DNA of 10,649 nt from assembly GCA_014381165.1 (NCBI GenBank), contig JACMIM010000820.1, positions 1-10,649 on the forward strand, in the 5' to 3' direction. Under the pieces are notes generated by a model, which was not told where the DNA came from, searched no databases, and saw only the letters and a program-made list of their open reading frames with translations. A program made the translations under genes and the position numbers. The DNA is from Roseiflexaceae bacterium. Lineage in GTDB: Bacteria > Chloroflexota > Chloroflexia > Chloroflexales > Roseiflexaceae. The stretch's first letter is position 1; every line of letters begins with the position of its first letter. Positions 1 through 6,403 of the stretch are shown here, piece by piece.

Positions 1-8
1 CATGACGA

Positions 9-64
9 AGCCCGCCTGCGCGGGCTAACCTAGCGTACTCAGCCCGCGCAGGCGGGCTGAGTAC
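9..64. repeat. Paired REP-like palindromes, perfect 18-bp inverted repeat
   Basis: Positions 9-26 and 41-58 are exact reverse complements (18 bp, 14-nt spacer). Each arm is itself a hairpin: 9-15 pairs with 20-26 around a 4-nt loop. The second arm extends to a 13-bp stem, 35-47 with 52-64, loop 48-51. Two local hairpins therefore compete with one large hairpin. The GCCCGC/GCGGGC core resembles the dispersed REP-like repeats seen elsewhere in this window (3878-3894 and 6571-6586). There is no T-run after it, so it is not an obvious intrinsic terminator, although it may lie downstream of a gene outside the window. Confidence 0.85.
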
Positions 65-163
65 CCCCAGCCAGCGGCTTCAGCCACGCGGTGGCTCTGG
101 TCTAATTCTTGCCTGGTGAGCTGAAGAACGAACGTCGGTTTCGACAGATGCAAGGAGTGTTTT

Positions 164-1438
164 GTGGCGCGTACATTTCCGGCCACCCCGCCTGAACAAT
201 CGCCGGTGCCCCCTGAGGCCGCGACGCCTACCAATCCAACGATGGATCCGAACGAGCCGCTACGCTTCAGTATGCCGTCGTGGCGCACATTGGCGCGTTG
301 GGCGTTATGCCTCTCGGCGCTATATGGCGTTGCTTGGCTGCTTTGGCGAGCGGGCAGCGCGCTCACGCCATTTATTATCGGCTTGGTGCTGGCGTTTCTG
401 CTCACACCGTTTGTCAACCGGCTCGCCAACAAAATGCCGCGCTGGCTTGCGATTCTCACCGTCTATGTTGCGGGAACAGTGCTTGTGGTGGTAGGATTTT
501 CCTACATTGTGCCGCCGGCGATCGACCAAGTGCGCGAACTGCTCGGCAACCTACCTAATATGGAGCAAGCGCAGCAGATTTTTGGGAATCTCGTTACGCG
601 TTACCGCCAGACCGTGCCACCCGCTTTGCAGGAACAGCTTGATCCGGCGATTGCGGGCGGCTTTGAAAGCGTGCGCCAGAACGTCGGCGTGATCGCCCAG
701 GAAACACTTCAGTTCATTCTGGCCCAAATCTCGAATGTGGTCACGATTGCGTCGTTCACAATTGGCTTCTTGATCATTCCAATCTGGTTGTTCTATGTGC
801 TGAACGACCAAAAAGAGGGTCGCAACTTCATCGATTCGCTGCTCCACCACAACCTTCGGCCCGACTTCTGGAACACCTGGGCGATGGTCAATAAGGTGTT
901 CAGCGATTATGTGCGCGGCCAGTTGGTTTTGTGTGTCGCAGTTGGTGTTGCGGTCGGGCTGGGGCTGCTGTCGCTTCGGCTGTTCGGCATCGAGGTACAG
1001 TATATTCTGCTGCTAGCAATCATTGCCGGCATCACCGAGTTCATCCCAGTACTTGGCCCGATCATCGGCTCGGTTCCCGGCATTATTATCGCCCTGTTCA
1101 CCGCTGGCCCGCAAGGAGCACTGGCTGCGCTGGTCGTGTATGTGATCGTGCAGCAGCTAGAGAATAACTTTCTTGTCCCGCGCATTGTCGGCGAAAGTGT
1201 TGGCGTTCACCCGGCCATCCTGACGGTGGTGCTGATCGCGATGGGTTCTGTATTCGGCATTCTCGGCGTGGTTCTTTCCGCGCCGCTGGCTGCAATCGCC
1301 CGCGATCTGTTTGTTTATGTGTACGATCGACTTGGCGGTGTGCAGCCTGCGGGGGCCATGGCGCATGTGAACAGCCGCGCGAAAACAGAGAACCCGCAGC
1401 CGCGATCGCTCACCGGCGAGGTCAAAGCGGGGTTGTAA
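164..1438 (+). CDS. AI-2E family (PF01594) membrane transporter
   Basis: This is a polytopic inner-membrane protein of 424 residues, in the usual range for the AI-2E/UPF0118 family. Members are putative transporters or exporters; the autoinducer-2 link comes from E. coli TqsA, and some relatives act in Na+/H+ exchange, so the substrate here is unknown. A proline-rich cytoplasmic N-terminus (about 6-38) precedes hydrophobic segments near 45-65, 66-85, 95-118, 190-215, 253-275, 278-312, 315-333 and 350-380. The large extramembrane segment 120-185 and the family stretches GITEFIPVLGPIIG (289-302) and QQLENNFLVPRIVG (330-343) support the call. The start is GTG at 164, preceded by AAGGAG at 152-157 with 6-nt spacing. 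No convincing promoter is visible; TCTAAT at 101-106 is a weak -10 candidate. It converges on the HD gene across a heptad repeat array. Confidence 0.9.
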   Translation: MARTFPATPPEQSPVPPEAATPTNPTMDPNEPLRFSMPSWRTLARWALCLSALYGVAWLLWRAGSALTPFIIGLVLAFLLTPFVNRLANKMPRWLAILTVYVAGTVLVVVGFSYIVPPAIDQVRELLGNLPNMEQAQQIFGNLVTRYRQTVPPALQEQLDPAIAGGFESVRQNVGVIAQETLQFILAQISNVVTIASFTIGFLIIPIWLFYVLNDQKEGRNFIDSLLHHNLRPDFWNTWAMVNKVFSDYVRGQLVLCVAVGVAVGLGLLSLRLFGIEVQYILLLAIIAGITEFIPVLGPIIGSVPGIIIALFTAGPQGALAALVVYVIVQQLENNFLVPRIVGESVGVHPAILTVVLIAMGSVFGILGVVLSAPLAAIARDLFVYVYDRLGGVQPAGAMAHVNSRAKTENPQPRSLTGEVKAGL

Positions 1439-1563
1439 GAACGAAGAACAAAGAACAGAGAACGAAGAACAAAGAACAAAGAACAAGAAACGAAGAACGA
1501 AGAGCAAAGAACAGAGAACAAAGAACAAAAAGTTTGTTCTTTGTTCTCTGTTCTTTGTTCTCT
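1439..1563. repeat. Heptanucleotide tandem array, 13 direct plus 4 inverted units
   Basis: Directly after the TAA stop of the upstream gene, thirteen 7-bp units follow without a break (1439-1529). Their consensus is GAAC(A/G)(A/G)A, as GAACGAA, GAACAAA and GAACAGA, with GAACAAG, AAACGAA and GAGCAAA as variants. After the trinucleotide AAG (1530-1532) come four units in the opposite orientation: TTTGTTC, TTTGTTC, TCTGTTC and TTTGTTC (1533-1560). The + strand is purine except for one C per unit. The array stops at the TAG stop of the convergent HD gene (1564-1566). Short heptanucleotide arrays of this kind are known from cyanobacterial STRR repeats. The function here is unknown. Confidence 0.9.
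1501..1561. other. Long near-perfect hairpin between convergent genes
   Basis: Bases 1505-1529 pair perfectly with 1533-1557 (25 bp). The stem continues with a G-T wobble (1504/1558) and three more pairs (1501-1503 with 1559-1561), around a 3-nt loop (1530-1532). It arises where the heptad array switches orientation. Because it lies between the stops of two convergent genes, it could end transcription or protect 3' ends in both directions. The stem is AT-rich and lacks a classical GC stem plus U-run, so termination is only a possibility. Confidence 0.7.
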
Positions 1564-2100
1564 CTAGGCTTTAGGATTGAGGCGCTGCTTGTGCGCGCGG
1601 CGCGTCTTAACGCGGTAGTAGGGGTCGCTTTCTAGCAACTGGCGGCGCAGCGTCATGCTCGTGCCGTCGAGCAAGCCGCCGACGAACTGCTTCATGTCGC
1701 CAAGCGAGGCGGCTTTGTCAGCCAGTACCAGTACCCAGGCCTCGCGCGTGGTCGGCTTGGGGCCAAACGGAAACATGTGGCTCACGATCGCCAGGCACAC
1801 CTGCGCGCACTCGCCTTGCGCAGCGGCCCAGTCGGCGGCGATCTTACCGTGGGTGGTCAGCGTACCAGCGCGCGAGTCGATATCGTGGATCAGTGCGGCG
1901 CGCACACACACCCGCTCGTCGGCGTGAAGCATGCGCGCGATCCGGGCTGAGTATTTAACTGAGCGGCGAAGATGATCATACTTGGGAATACTGTGGTGCA
2001 TGTGCTCGCGCGTTTCGAGCACCTTGGGGTTGTTCAACAGATCGGTGATCAGATGATCCACGCAGCGCCTCCGAGCAAGCAAGCTCGATAGTTCAATCAT
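1564..2100 (-). CDS. HD-domain phosphohydrolase-like protein
   Basis: A 178-residue soluble protein with the metal-binding layout of the HD superfamily (phosphohydrolases acting on nucleotides or other phosphoesters). H43 lies in YDHLRRSVKYSARIA, H72-D73 in AALIHDI, and H84, H108 and D128 follow in the segments around THGK, SHMFPFGPKP and LADK. The SHMFPFGP...LADK arrangement resembles a group of small stand-alone HD proteins whose substrate is not established. No HD-GYP motif, nucleotidyltransferase or RelA/SpoT domain is present. The basic C-terminus (162-178) could contact nucleic acid. The ATG at 2100 lacks a Shine-Dalgarno sequence, and a possible promoter sits just upstream, so the mRNA may be leaderless. 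It lies 62 nt downstream of meaB on the same strand, so cotranscription is also possible. Its TAG stop touches the heptad array. Confidence 0.8.
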   Translation of the reverse strand: MIELSSLLARRRCVDHLITDLLNNPKVLETREHMHHSIPKYDHLRRSVKYSARIARMLHADERVCVRAALIHDIDSRAGTLTTHGKIAADWAAAQGECAQVCLAIVSHMFPFGPKPTTREAWVLVLADKAASLGDMKQFVGGLLDGTSMTLRRQLLESDPYYRVKTRRAHKQRLNPKA

Positions 2101-2105
2101 GGCTG

Positions 2106-2134
2106 TTTATAGCATGGCTCATACGCGGAGTCCA
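2106..2134 (-). promoter_or_regulatory. Possible sigma70-type promoter of HD gene, leaderless
   Basis: Read on the minus strand, TGGACT (2134-2129) and TATAAA (2111-2106) are separated by 17 nt. A start about 6-7 nt after the -10 falls at 2099-2100, the A of the ATG. This agrees with the lack of a ribosome binding site before the HD gene. The match is by eye only. Confidence 0.4.
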
Positions 2135-2162
2135 TGCCCTAGAGGTACGGTTTCGCCTGAAC

Positions 2163-3113
2163 TTACGGTGCGTCGAGCAATACATCTGCCGCGCTGTACG
2201 GGTCGATCTGGCGAGCGATCACGCGCTCGACCAGCTGCCGCCAGGTTGCGCCGCCGCCGTGCGCGCGCGCGCGTGTCACGGCGAGTTCCTGCACACTCAA
2301 CGCAAGCGCCCGCTCGACCCGAGCTTGGGCGTGTACCCGCAGCCGTTCGCCCTGCAACATGTACGCATAATGCTGGTCGATCGTTGCGGCGATTGCTGCA
2401 ATGCCTTCGCCACGCAGTGCTACGGCGGGTAGCACCGGCGGCATCCAGCTGCTCACGCTGCGTTCAGCTAGACGCAACATGGTTTGCAAGTTACGAATGA
2501 CACTGTCGGCCCCCTCACGATCGGCCTTATTGACCACAAACACATCAGCGATTTCCAAGATACCGGCCTTGATCGATTGAACATCATCGCCAGTGCCAGG
2601 CGTCTCGATCACAACCGTGGTTGGCGCGGTCGCCGCAATCTCAACCTCGCTCTGGCCCGCACCAACTGTTTCGATCACCACCACGTCGAAACCGGCTGCG
2701 TCCATAAGCGCAACCGCATCGTCGGTGGCGTGAGCGATGCCGCCAAGCCGCCCACGGCTAGCCATGCTGCGCACAAAGACACCGGGATCGCCGCCGAGTG
2801 GCTGCATGCGAATGCGGTCGCCAAGAATCGCGCCGCCGCTGAATGGCGAGCTTGGGTCGACGGCGAGGATGGCGATCGTTCGGCCTGCCGCACGCCAGTG
2901 CTGGGCTAGCGCATTCACAAAGGTCGATTTACCGGCCCCAGGAGCACCAGTCACACCAACCACCAGCGCGCCGCCAGTGTGCGGGTAGACCGCGCCGAGC
3001 AGGGCACGGGCTTCGGCTCCGCCGGTTTCAGCCAGCGTGATCGCGCGCGCCAGGGCATGGCGATGACCTCCCAGTAGCTGGGCGGCAAGCGTCGCGGAAT
3101 CTAGATTATTCAT
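2163..3113 (-). CDS. meaB: Methylmalonyl-CoA mutase-associated GTPase MeaB (ArgK family)
   Basis: A G3E/SIMIBI-class GTPase that chaperones adenosylcobalamin-dependent methylmalonyl-CoA mutase: it gates cofactor loading and protects or rescues the enzyme. With this ATG the protein has 316 residues, close to other MeaB/ArgK proteins (about 330). Visible motifs are the P-loop GVTGAPGAGKST (53-64), VDPSSPFSGGAILGDR (85-100), ETVGAGQSE (149-157) and the guanine-specificity motif NKAD (195-198). The N-terminal helix AAQLLGGHRHALARAITL and the C-terminal helical dimerisation region also fit. A GTG at 3176 would add 21 residues with no family character and leave only 8 nt to mcmB. Neither start has a good Shine-Dalgarno sequence; the ATG fits the family N-terminus better. 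It lies directly downstream of the mutase B12 subunit, which strongly supports the role. Confidence 0.93.
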   Translation of the reverse strand: MNNLDSATLAAQLLGGHRHALARAITLAETGGAEARALLGAVYPHTGGALVVGVTGAPGAGKSTFVNALAQHWRAAGRTIAILAVDPSSPFSGGAILGDRIRMQPLGGDPGVFVRSMASRGRLGGIAHATDDAVALMDAAGFDVVVIETVGAGQSEVEIAATAPTTVVIETPGTGDDVQSIKAGILEIADVFVVNKADREGADSVIRNLQTMLRLAERSVSSWMPPVLPAVALRGEGIAAIAATIDQHYAYMLQGERLRVHAQARVERALALSVQELAVTRARAHGGGATWRQLVERVIARQIDPYSAADVLLDAP

Positions 3114-3184
3114 GGTATGTAGCCGGCAACGTCGAGCGGAGTACTTCACGGCGAATGGTTCTGCTGGTTGATTCACAGCCCATA

Positions 3185-3595
3185 TTATGAAACCCGACCG
3201 GAACCAGCGTGTTCGCGGATGAAGGAAACGATCTCCTGCATGGAAGCGCCAGGCCCATACACCGCAGCGACGCCATGGTCACGCTTCAGGATCGTCGCAT
3301 CGGCGTCGGAGATGATGCCGCCGACAACCACCAGCACATCGTCCATGGCCTGTTCGCGCAGCAGCTGTGAAACCTTGGGCAGCAGCGTCATGTGCGCGCC
3401 AGACAGGATCGAGAGGCCGATCACGTCAACATCTTCTTGCAGCGCGGCCTCGATGATCATCGCGGGCGTCTGCTGGAGGCCGGTGTAGATCACTTCCATG
3501 CCAGCGTCGCGCAGCGCGCGGGCGATCACTTTTGCCCCACGGTCATGGCCATCCAGTCCGGGCTTCGCCACCAGCACACGTATTTTATGCTCCAT
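3185..3595 (-). CDS. mcmB: Methylmalonyl-CoA mutase, cobalamin-binding subunit
   Basis: This 136-residue protein is a stand-alone B12-binding (Rossmann-like) domain, equivalent to the C-terminal domain of methylmalonyl-CoA mutase. The large catalytic (TIM-barrel) subunit must be encoded elsewhere. The base-off/His-on signature is complete: D15-x-H17-x-x-G20 in KPGLDGHDRG, with H17 the expected cobalt ligand, S62-x-L64 in GLSILSG, and G92-G93 in VVVGGII. The enzyme interconverts (R)-methylmalonyl-CoA and succinyl-CoA, used in propionate metabolism and, in Chloroflexaceae, in the 3-hydroxypropionate cycle. The ATG has AAGGAG (minus strand, 3609-3604) 8 nt upstream and a good promoter at 3629-3657. 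meaB follows directly. Specificity for another acyl-CoA mutase (for example isobutyryl-CoA mutase) cannot be excluded without the large subunit, although the sequence style is that of methylmalonyl-CoA mutase. Confidence 0.92.
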   Translation of the reverse strand: MEHKIRVLVAKPGLDGHDRGAKVIARALRDAGMEVIYTGLQQTPAMIIEAALQEDVDVIGLSILSGAHMTLLPKVSQLLREQAMDDVLVVVGGIISDADATILKRDHGVAAVYGPGASMQEIVSFIREHAGSGRVS

Positions 3596-3628
3596 TGCAC
3601 CCGCTCCTTGCTTCGCGAAACAGCATAA

Positions 3629-3657
3629 AGTATAGCATTCGGCTGCGCTGGCCGCAA
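3629..3657 (-). promoter_or_regulatory. Sigma70-type promoter for mcmB-meaB
   Basis: On the minus strand, TTGCGG (3657-3652) and TATACT (3634-3629) are spaced by 17 nt, with an extended -10 TG (TGCTATACT). The expected start near 3622 leaves a leader of about 27 nt containing the AAGGAG ribosome binding site of mcmB. It is the best promoter match on this strand in the window. Confidence 0.65.
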
Positions 3658-3693
3658 CGAGCGGGGTGGGCCGAGCGTGCGGTAGCGTTTAGT

Positions 3694-3851
3694 GCCGCCA
3701 CCACCTCGGCGGGCTAGAAGCCGCGCCGGTAGCACACAAAACACGCTAAAGCGCGTTGGAACAGTTCAACGCGCCGCCACCACGTCGGTGGGCTAGAAGC
3801 CGCGCCGATAGCACACAAAACACGCTAAAGCGCGTTGGAGCAGTTCAACGC
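3694..3851. repeat. Two tandem copies of a 79-bp repeat
   Basis: Copies 3694-3772 and 3773-3851 differ at only 4 of 79 positions. Each contains GCCGCCACCAC, a GGGCTAGAAGCC segment, the spacer TAGCACACAAAACACGCT and a GCTAAAGCGCGTTG half-palindrome. They lie between the mcmB promoter and the 3' end of tyrA. Neither strand shows a plausible gene here. The near identity suggests a recent local duplication of one unit of a dispersed element. Confidence 0.9.
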
Positions 3852-3894
3852 GCTTTAGCGCGTTTCATGTTGTAACAGCGGGCTTCTAGCCCGC
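3818..3894. repeat. REP-like palindromes forming a BIME-type inverted pair
   Basis: Arms 3823-3837 and 3846-3860 are perfect reverse complements (15 bp, 8-nt spacer). They extend to 3818/3865 with one mismatch. The second half, from AACGCGCT onward, is an 8+8 palindrome, and 3878-3884 pairs with 3888-3894 (GCGGGCT/AGCCCGC). The segment from 3846 to 3894 is roughly the inverse of the 79-bp unit before it (GGGCTAGAAGCC ... GCTAAAGCGCGTTG), so two elements face each other. The hairpins lie just beyond the tyrA stop and may also stabilise or end its transcript. Confidence 0.8.
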
Positions 3895-3905
3895 GAGACC
3901 GAACA

Positions 3906-4874
3906 CTACTTCTTACGCCGCCCGCCGCCGAAGCTGAAGATATTGCGGCGCTCGGGCTGGACGCCGGTGGGATTGACGAACTCGCCCTCGCCGGGGCGCT
4001 GGTTGGGCCGCGCAAGCAACCACTGCTCACGCTCCTGGCGGGCGTGCTCGAACATGGCACCGAGCGCTTCGGCATCGCGCGTGGACAACTGCTCACGCAG
4101 CGTCGCCAGCCACTCACTTGTCGCATCGACCCAGCGGATGAGCGCGTCGGCGTTGGTCAGGCAGATGTCGCGGTGCATGGCTGGGTCGCCGGAGGCCAGC
4201 CGAGTGAGATCGTGGAAGCCAGTGGCGGCCAGCGGCGACATCTCGCGCCAACTGGAACTGTTGCTAGTCACTTCAACCAGAGCCGCCGAAAGCAAAAATG
4301 GCAAGTGTGAGACACCAGCCACAAAGCTATCGTGTTCGAGCGCGTCCAGGTAGTAGGGCTTTGCACCGGCCTGGCGCACCATGGCTTCGACCAACTGAAG
4401 CGCTGCGGGTTGGGCGTCGGGCGTCAAACAGTATACGGCACCACGCAGCAGATCGCGGTCGGCGGCCTCCGCGCCGGACTGCTCCTTGCCGGCCATGGGG
4501 TGCCCGCCAACGAAATCGACCGTGCGCGGCAGCAGCTCGTGTGCCCAGGCAAGCACTTCCACCTTGGTGCTGATCGTATCGGTAACGACCGCACCGTGGG
4601 GCAGCAGCGGGGCCATCTGGCTGAACAGCTCGCGCGCGGCCAGTGGCGGCACCGCGACCACCACCAGGTCGGCCTCATGCAGCGCCTCCGCGAGCGTGCG
4701 GGCTTGCCGGTCGATCGCCAGCCGCCCACGCGCACGCGCAGTGGCTGATGGGTCGCGGTCATAGCCGACAATCACGGTCGGCCCAAGCACGGCTTGCTCT
4801 TCGTCTGCCGAGCGCAGGGCCATGCCAAGCGATGCACCGATCAAGCCCATCCCAATGATTGCAATGGTACGCAC
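3906..4874 (-). CDS. tyrA: Prephenate dehydrogenase, NAD-type
   Basis: This enzyme of tyrosine biosynthesis oxidatively decarboxylates prephenate to 4-hydroxyphenylpyruvate; arogenate as substrate is possible. It has 322 residues. The N-terminal Rossmann domain shows IGMGLIGASLG (G8-x-G10-x-x-G13) and an acidic residue, D39 in VGYDRD, at the end of the second strand, which favours NAD+ over NADP+. VVVAVP (71-76), TDTISTK (98-104) and GGHPMAGKEQSG (123-134) follow. The helical C-terminal domain has H190 in VSHLPF and GFHDLTRLASGDP (219-231), with R225 in the usual substrate-binding stretch. There is no ACT or chorismate mutase domain. The last 30 residues, ending GGGRRKK, are an unconserved basic tail. 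The start is GTG at 4874, with an AAGG ribosome binding site 7 nt upstream. It lies 39 nt behind the membrane protein gene, so probably in one transcript. Confidence 0.93.
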   Translation of the reverse strand: MRTIAIIGMGLIGASLGMALRSADEEQAVLGPTVIVGYDRDPSATARARGRLAIDRQARTLAEALHEADLVVVAVPPLAARELFSQMAPLLPHGAVVTDTISTKVEVLAWAHELLPRTVDFVGGHPMAGKEQSGAEAADRDLLRGAVYCLTPDAQPAALQLVEAMVRQAGAKPYYLDALEHDSFVAGVSHLPFLLSAALVEVTSNSSSWREMSPLAATGFHDLTRLASGDPAMHRDICLTNADALIRWVDATSEWLATLREQLSTRDAEALGAMFEHARQEREQWLLARPNQRPGEGEFVNPTGVQPERRNIFSFGGGRRKK

Positions 4875-4913
4875 AGGTGCGCCTTTCTGGGCCTTTGGCC
4901 CTTCGATGAGCGG

Positions 4914-5528
4914 TCACTGCGCCGCCTCCACATATGCCAGAAACAGAATTTCGATCAGAACGACAACCAGCGTAGCCAACAACACAGAAAGCGGCGTCTG
5001 AATCCGTAGGCCGCCCAGCACACCATAGGCCACTGCCAAAGCACCGATCGCATGGGCCTGCCGCCGTGAGCGCACGAGATCGTACTGGCGGGCGCGCCGC
5101 CGAAAGACGCGCTGCCCAACGAGCGCCACTAGCGGCAGTGCCGCCGCCGAGATCAGCGCAAACAAACCGCCAAGGAAGATCAGGTACACTGGCGTATCGG
5201 GCAGGTGATAGATTGGCGCGGTCGGCGGCGGGATAAACGCCAGCGCATACAGCAGCAGCAGCGCACCGCAGGCTCCCTCTAGCGCCAGCCCAGGGATGCG
5301 CAAGGCAACTTCGAGCGGCACAAAGGTGAGCAGGGCTGCAGCCAGCACCAGCGCATAGAAAATCACCCGGAGCGGGCTGAACAGCTCGGCCGTGGCAACC
5401 AGATCTGGGCCAACCAGCAGCGCGATCGCGCCGACCCAGCACAACCCTGCCGCGCCGGCCAGCAACAACCGAGGCCGCCGCTGATTGGGCAGGGCAGGTG
5501 AAAGCGGCGCAGAAGACTCTGATTTCAT
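4914..5528 (-). CDS. Six-helix membrane protein of unknown function
   Basis: A 204-residue hydrophobic protein I do not recognise. After a short polar N-terminus (1-20), likely membrane segments lie near 21-41, 53-71, 79-99, 113-138, 156-172 and 176-200. Two basic stretches, RVFRRRARQYDLVRSRRQAH (143-162) and QRRPR (16-20), probably face the cytoplasm. There is no signal-peptide cleavage site, catalytic motif or clear transporter signature. The start is ATG at 5528, with AAGG about 10 nt upstream. It precedes tyrA with a 39-nt gap that contains a small 5-bp GGGCC/GGCCC hairpin. Cotranscription with tyrA may be incidental. No good promoter could be found in 5529-5753 for this strand. Confidence 0.75.
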   Translation of the reverse strand: MKSESSAPLSPALPNQRRPRLLLAGAAGLCWVGAIALLVGPDLVATAELFSPLRVIFYALVLAAALLTFVPLEVALRIPGLALEGACGALLLLYALAFIPPPTAPIYHLPDTPVYLIFLGGLFALISAAALPLVALVGQRVFRRRARQYDLVRSRRQAHAIGALAVAYGVLGGLRIQTPLSVLLATLVVVLIEILFLAYVEAAQ

Positions 5529-5690
5529 GGTATGGCTGCCTTGAACAGAATAACGAGCACCAGGGCCGTGAAGCGCTAGACCTTGCCGCCTCTGAGCAAC
5601 CTGAGAAAGAACTCCGTGAAAAGAAGGGATTCAGCCGATTCCAGACACATGGATTCTACCGCCAGCACTGAATCGCGTCAAGACAGATAG

Positions 5691-5699
5691 TGGTATACT
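5691..5699 (+). promoter_or_regulatory. Extended -10 promoter candidate for acidic-protein gene
   Basis: TGGTATACT matches an extended -10 element (TGnTATAAT). No good -35 is present 15-19 nt upstream, as is typical for extended -10 promoters. The expected start near 5706 gives a leader of about 48 nt with AGGAG at 5743-5747. The rest of the 225-bp divergent gap (5529-5753) shows no other clear signal. Confidence 0.45.
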
Positions 5700-5753
5700 T
5701 CGTGCGAACCTTGAGCGTGTATATCAGCACGGATGTAACAATAGGAGCGCCAC

Positions 5754-6398
5754 ATGAGCGACACGACTGAGCCGACGGAGCTTGATCTGCTAGTTGGGTC
5801 GATCTTCACCACCCGCCCGGAGGAAGACCGCGAGCTGTTCGAAGAAGAGCGCGAGTGGCTTTCCGACATTCAGGATATGCTGCGCGAAGAAGGCGTCGAG
5901 GCCGATCTGCTCTCGCAGCCAGGTGCCGAGGTCTGGGAGGGCGGCATCGAGCGCTTTATGGATCTCTACCAGCTGCGCCTGATGGCAGCGTATCTCGAAC
6001 AGGGGCGCGACATCGCTCCAGTCCTGACGCTACCCGAAGATCAAGATGGCGAGCCAGATGAGGCGCTCGTTGCTATTTGGGAAGGCGAGAAGCAAACACG
6101 TTTCGCCAACCTGATCAACCATCAAGCCGATGGCGGCTACTACCTGCCGATCGATTTCGCAGAGCCGCTCTGGCTTGAGGTCGAGGTCGAAGAAGAAGAC
6201 GAAGAAGAGTTGGACGACGACGACAAGGTGGTCAGTTTTGGCTCCTCGGTTGGGCTGCAACGTGAACTAGCCGAGCTAGCCACATTGCTCCAGGGCGCGG
6301 GCGTGCCGACTAGCAGCCCAGCCATGCGCTGCCTGACCGTCCTCAAGACCGCTGCCGACCAAAGCGTGGCAAACGGCTTGCCAATTATTGTTTGGTAG
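5754..6398 (+). CDS. Acidic cytoplasmic protein of unknown family
   Basis: A 214-residue soluble protein that I cannot assign. It starts at ATG 5754 behind AGGAG (5743-5747, 6-nt spacing). The N-terminal part (about 22-85) is rich in charged residues and probably helical. The middle has an aromatic stretch, GGYYLPIDFAEPLWLEVEV (127-145), which runs into an almost wholly acidic tract (142-157, ending in DDDD). A helical segment, GLQRELAELATLLQG (167-181), and a hydrophobic end, LPIIVW, follow. There is no signal peptide, membrane segment or recognisable catalytic motif. It is a single-gene transcription unit, closed by a strong terminator six bases after the stop. The gene is clearly real because it combines a ribosome binding site, a promoter-like element, a terminator and balanced composition. 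Function is unknown. Confidence 0.8.
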   Translation: MSDTTEPTELDLLVGSIFTTRPEEDRELFEEEREWLSDIQDMLREEGVEADLLSQPGAEVWEGGIERFMDLYQLRLMAAYLEQGRDIAPVLTLPEDQDGEPDEALVAIWEGEKQTRFANLINHQADGGYYLPIDFAEPLWLEVEVEEEDEEELDDDDKVVSFGSSVGLQRELAELATLLQGAGVPTSSPAMRCLTVLKTAADQSVANGLPIIVW

Positions 6399-6403
6399 CG
6401 GCC

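Noticed and set aside
82..96. AGCCAC/GTGGCT hairpin as a riboswitch or attenuator before the AI-2E gene
   Set aside because: Only a 6-bp stem with a 3-nt loop, with no further conserved structure visible.
1157..1528. Minus-strand frame beginning with repeated FFVLCS-like residues
   Set aside because: It is only a translation of the heptad array followed by the antisense of the AI-2E gene.
3694..3894. CRISPR array
   Set aside because: There are only two adjacent, nearly identical 79-bp copies with no unique spacers and no cas genes.
4889..4901. GGGCC/GGCCC hairpin between the membrane protein gene and tyrA as a terminator
   Set aside because: A 5-bp stem without a U-run just before the tyrA ribosome binding site is too weak to call.
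4759..5442. 227-codon open frame on the minus strand
   Set aside because: It runs across the membrane protein and tyrA in another frame, and its Arg/Ala/Gly/Cys-rich product is typical of a GC-rich shadow.
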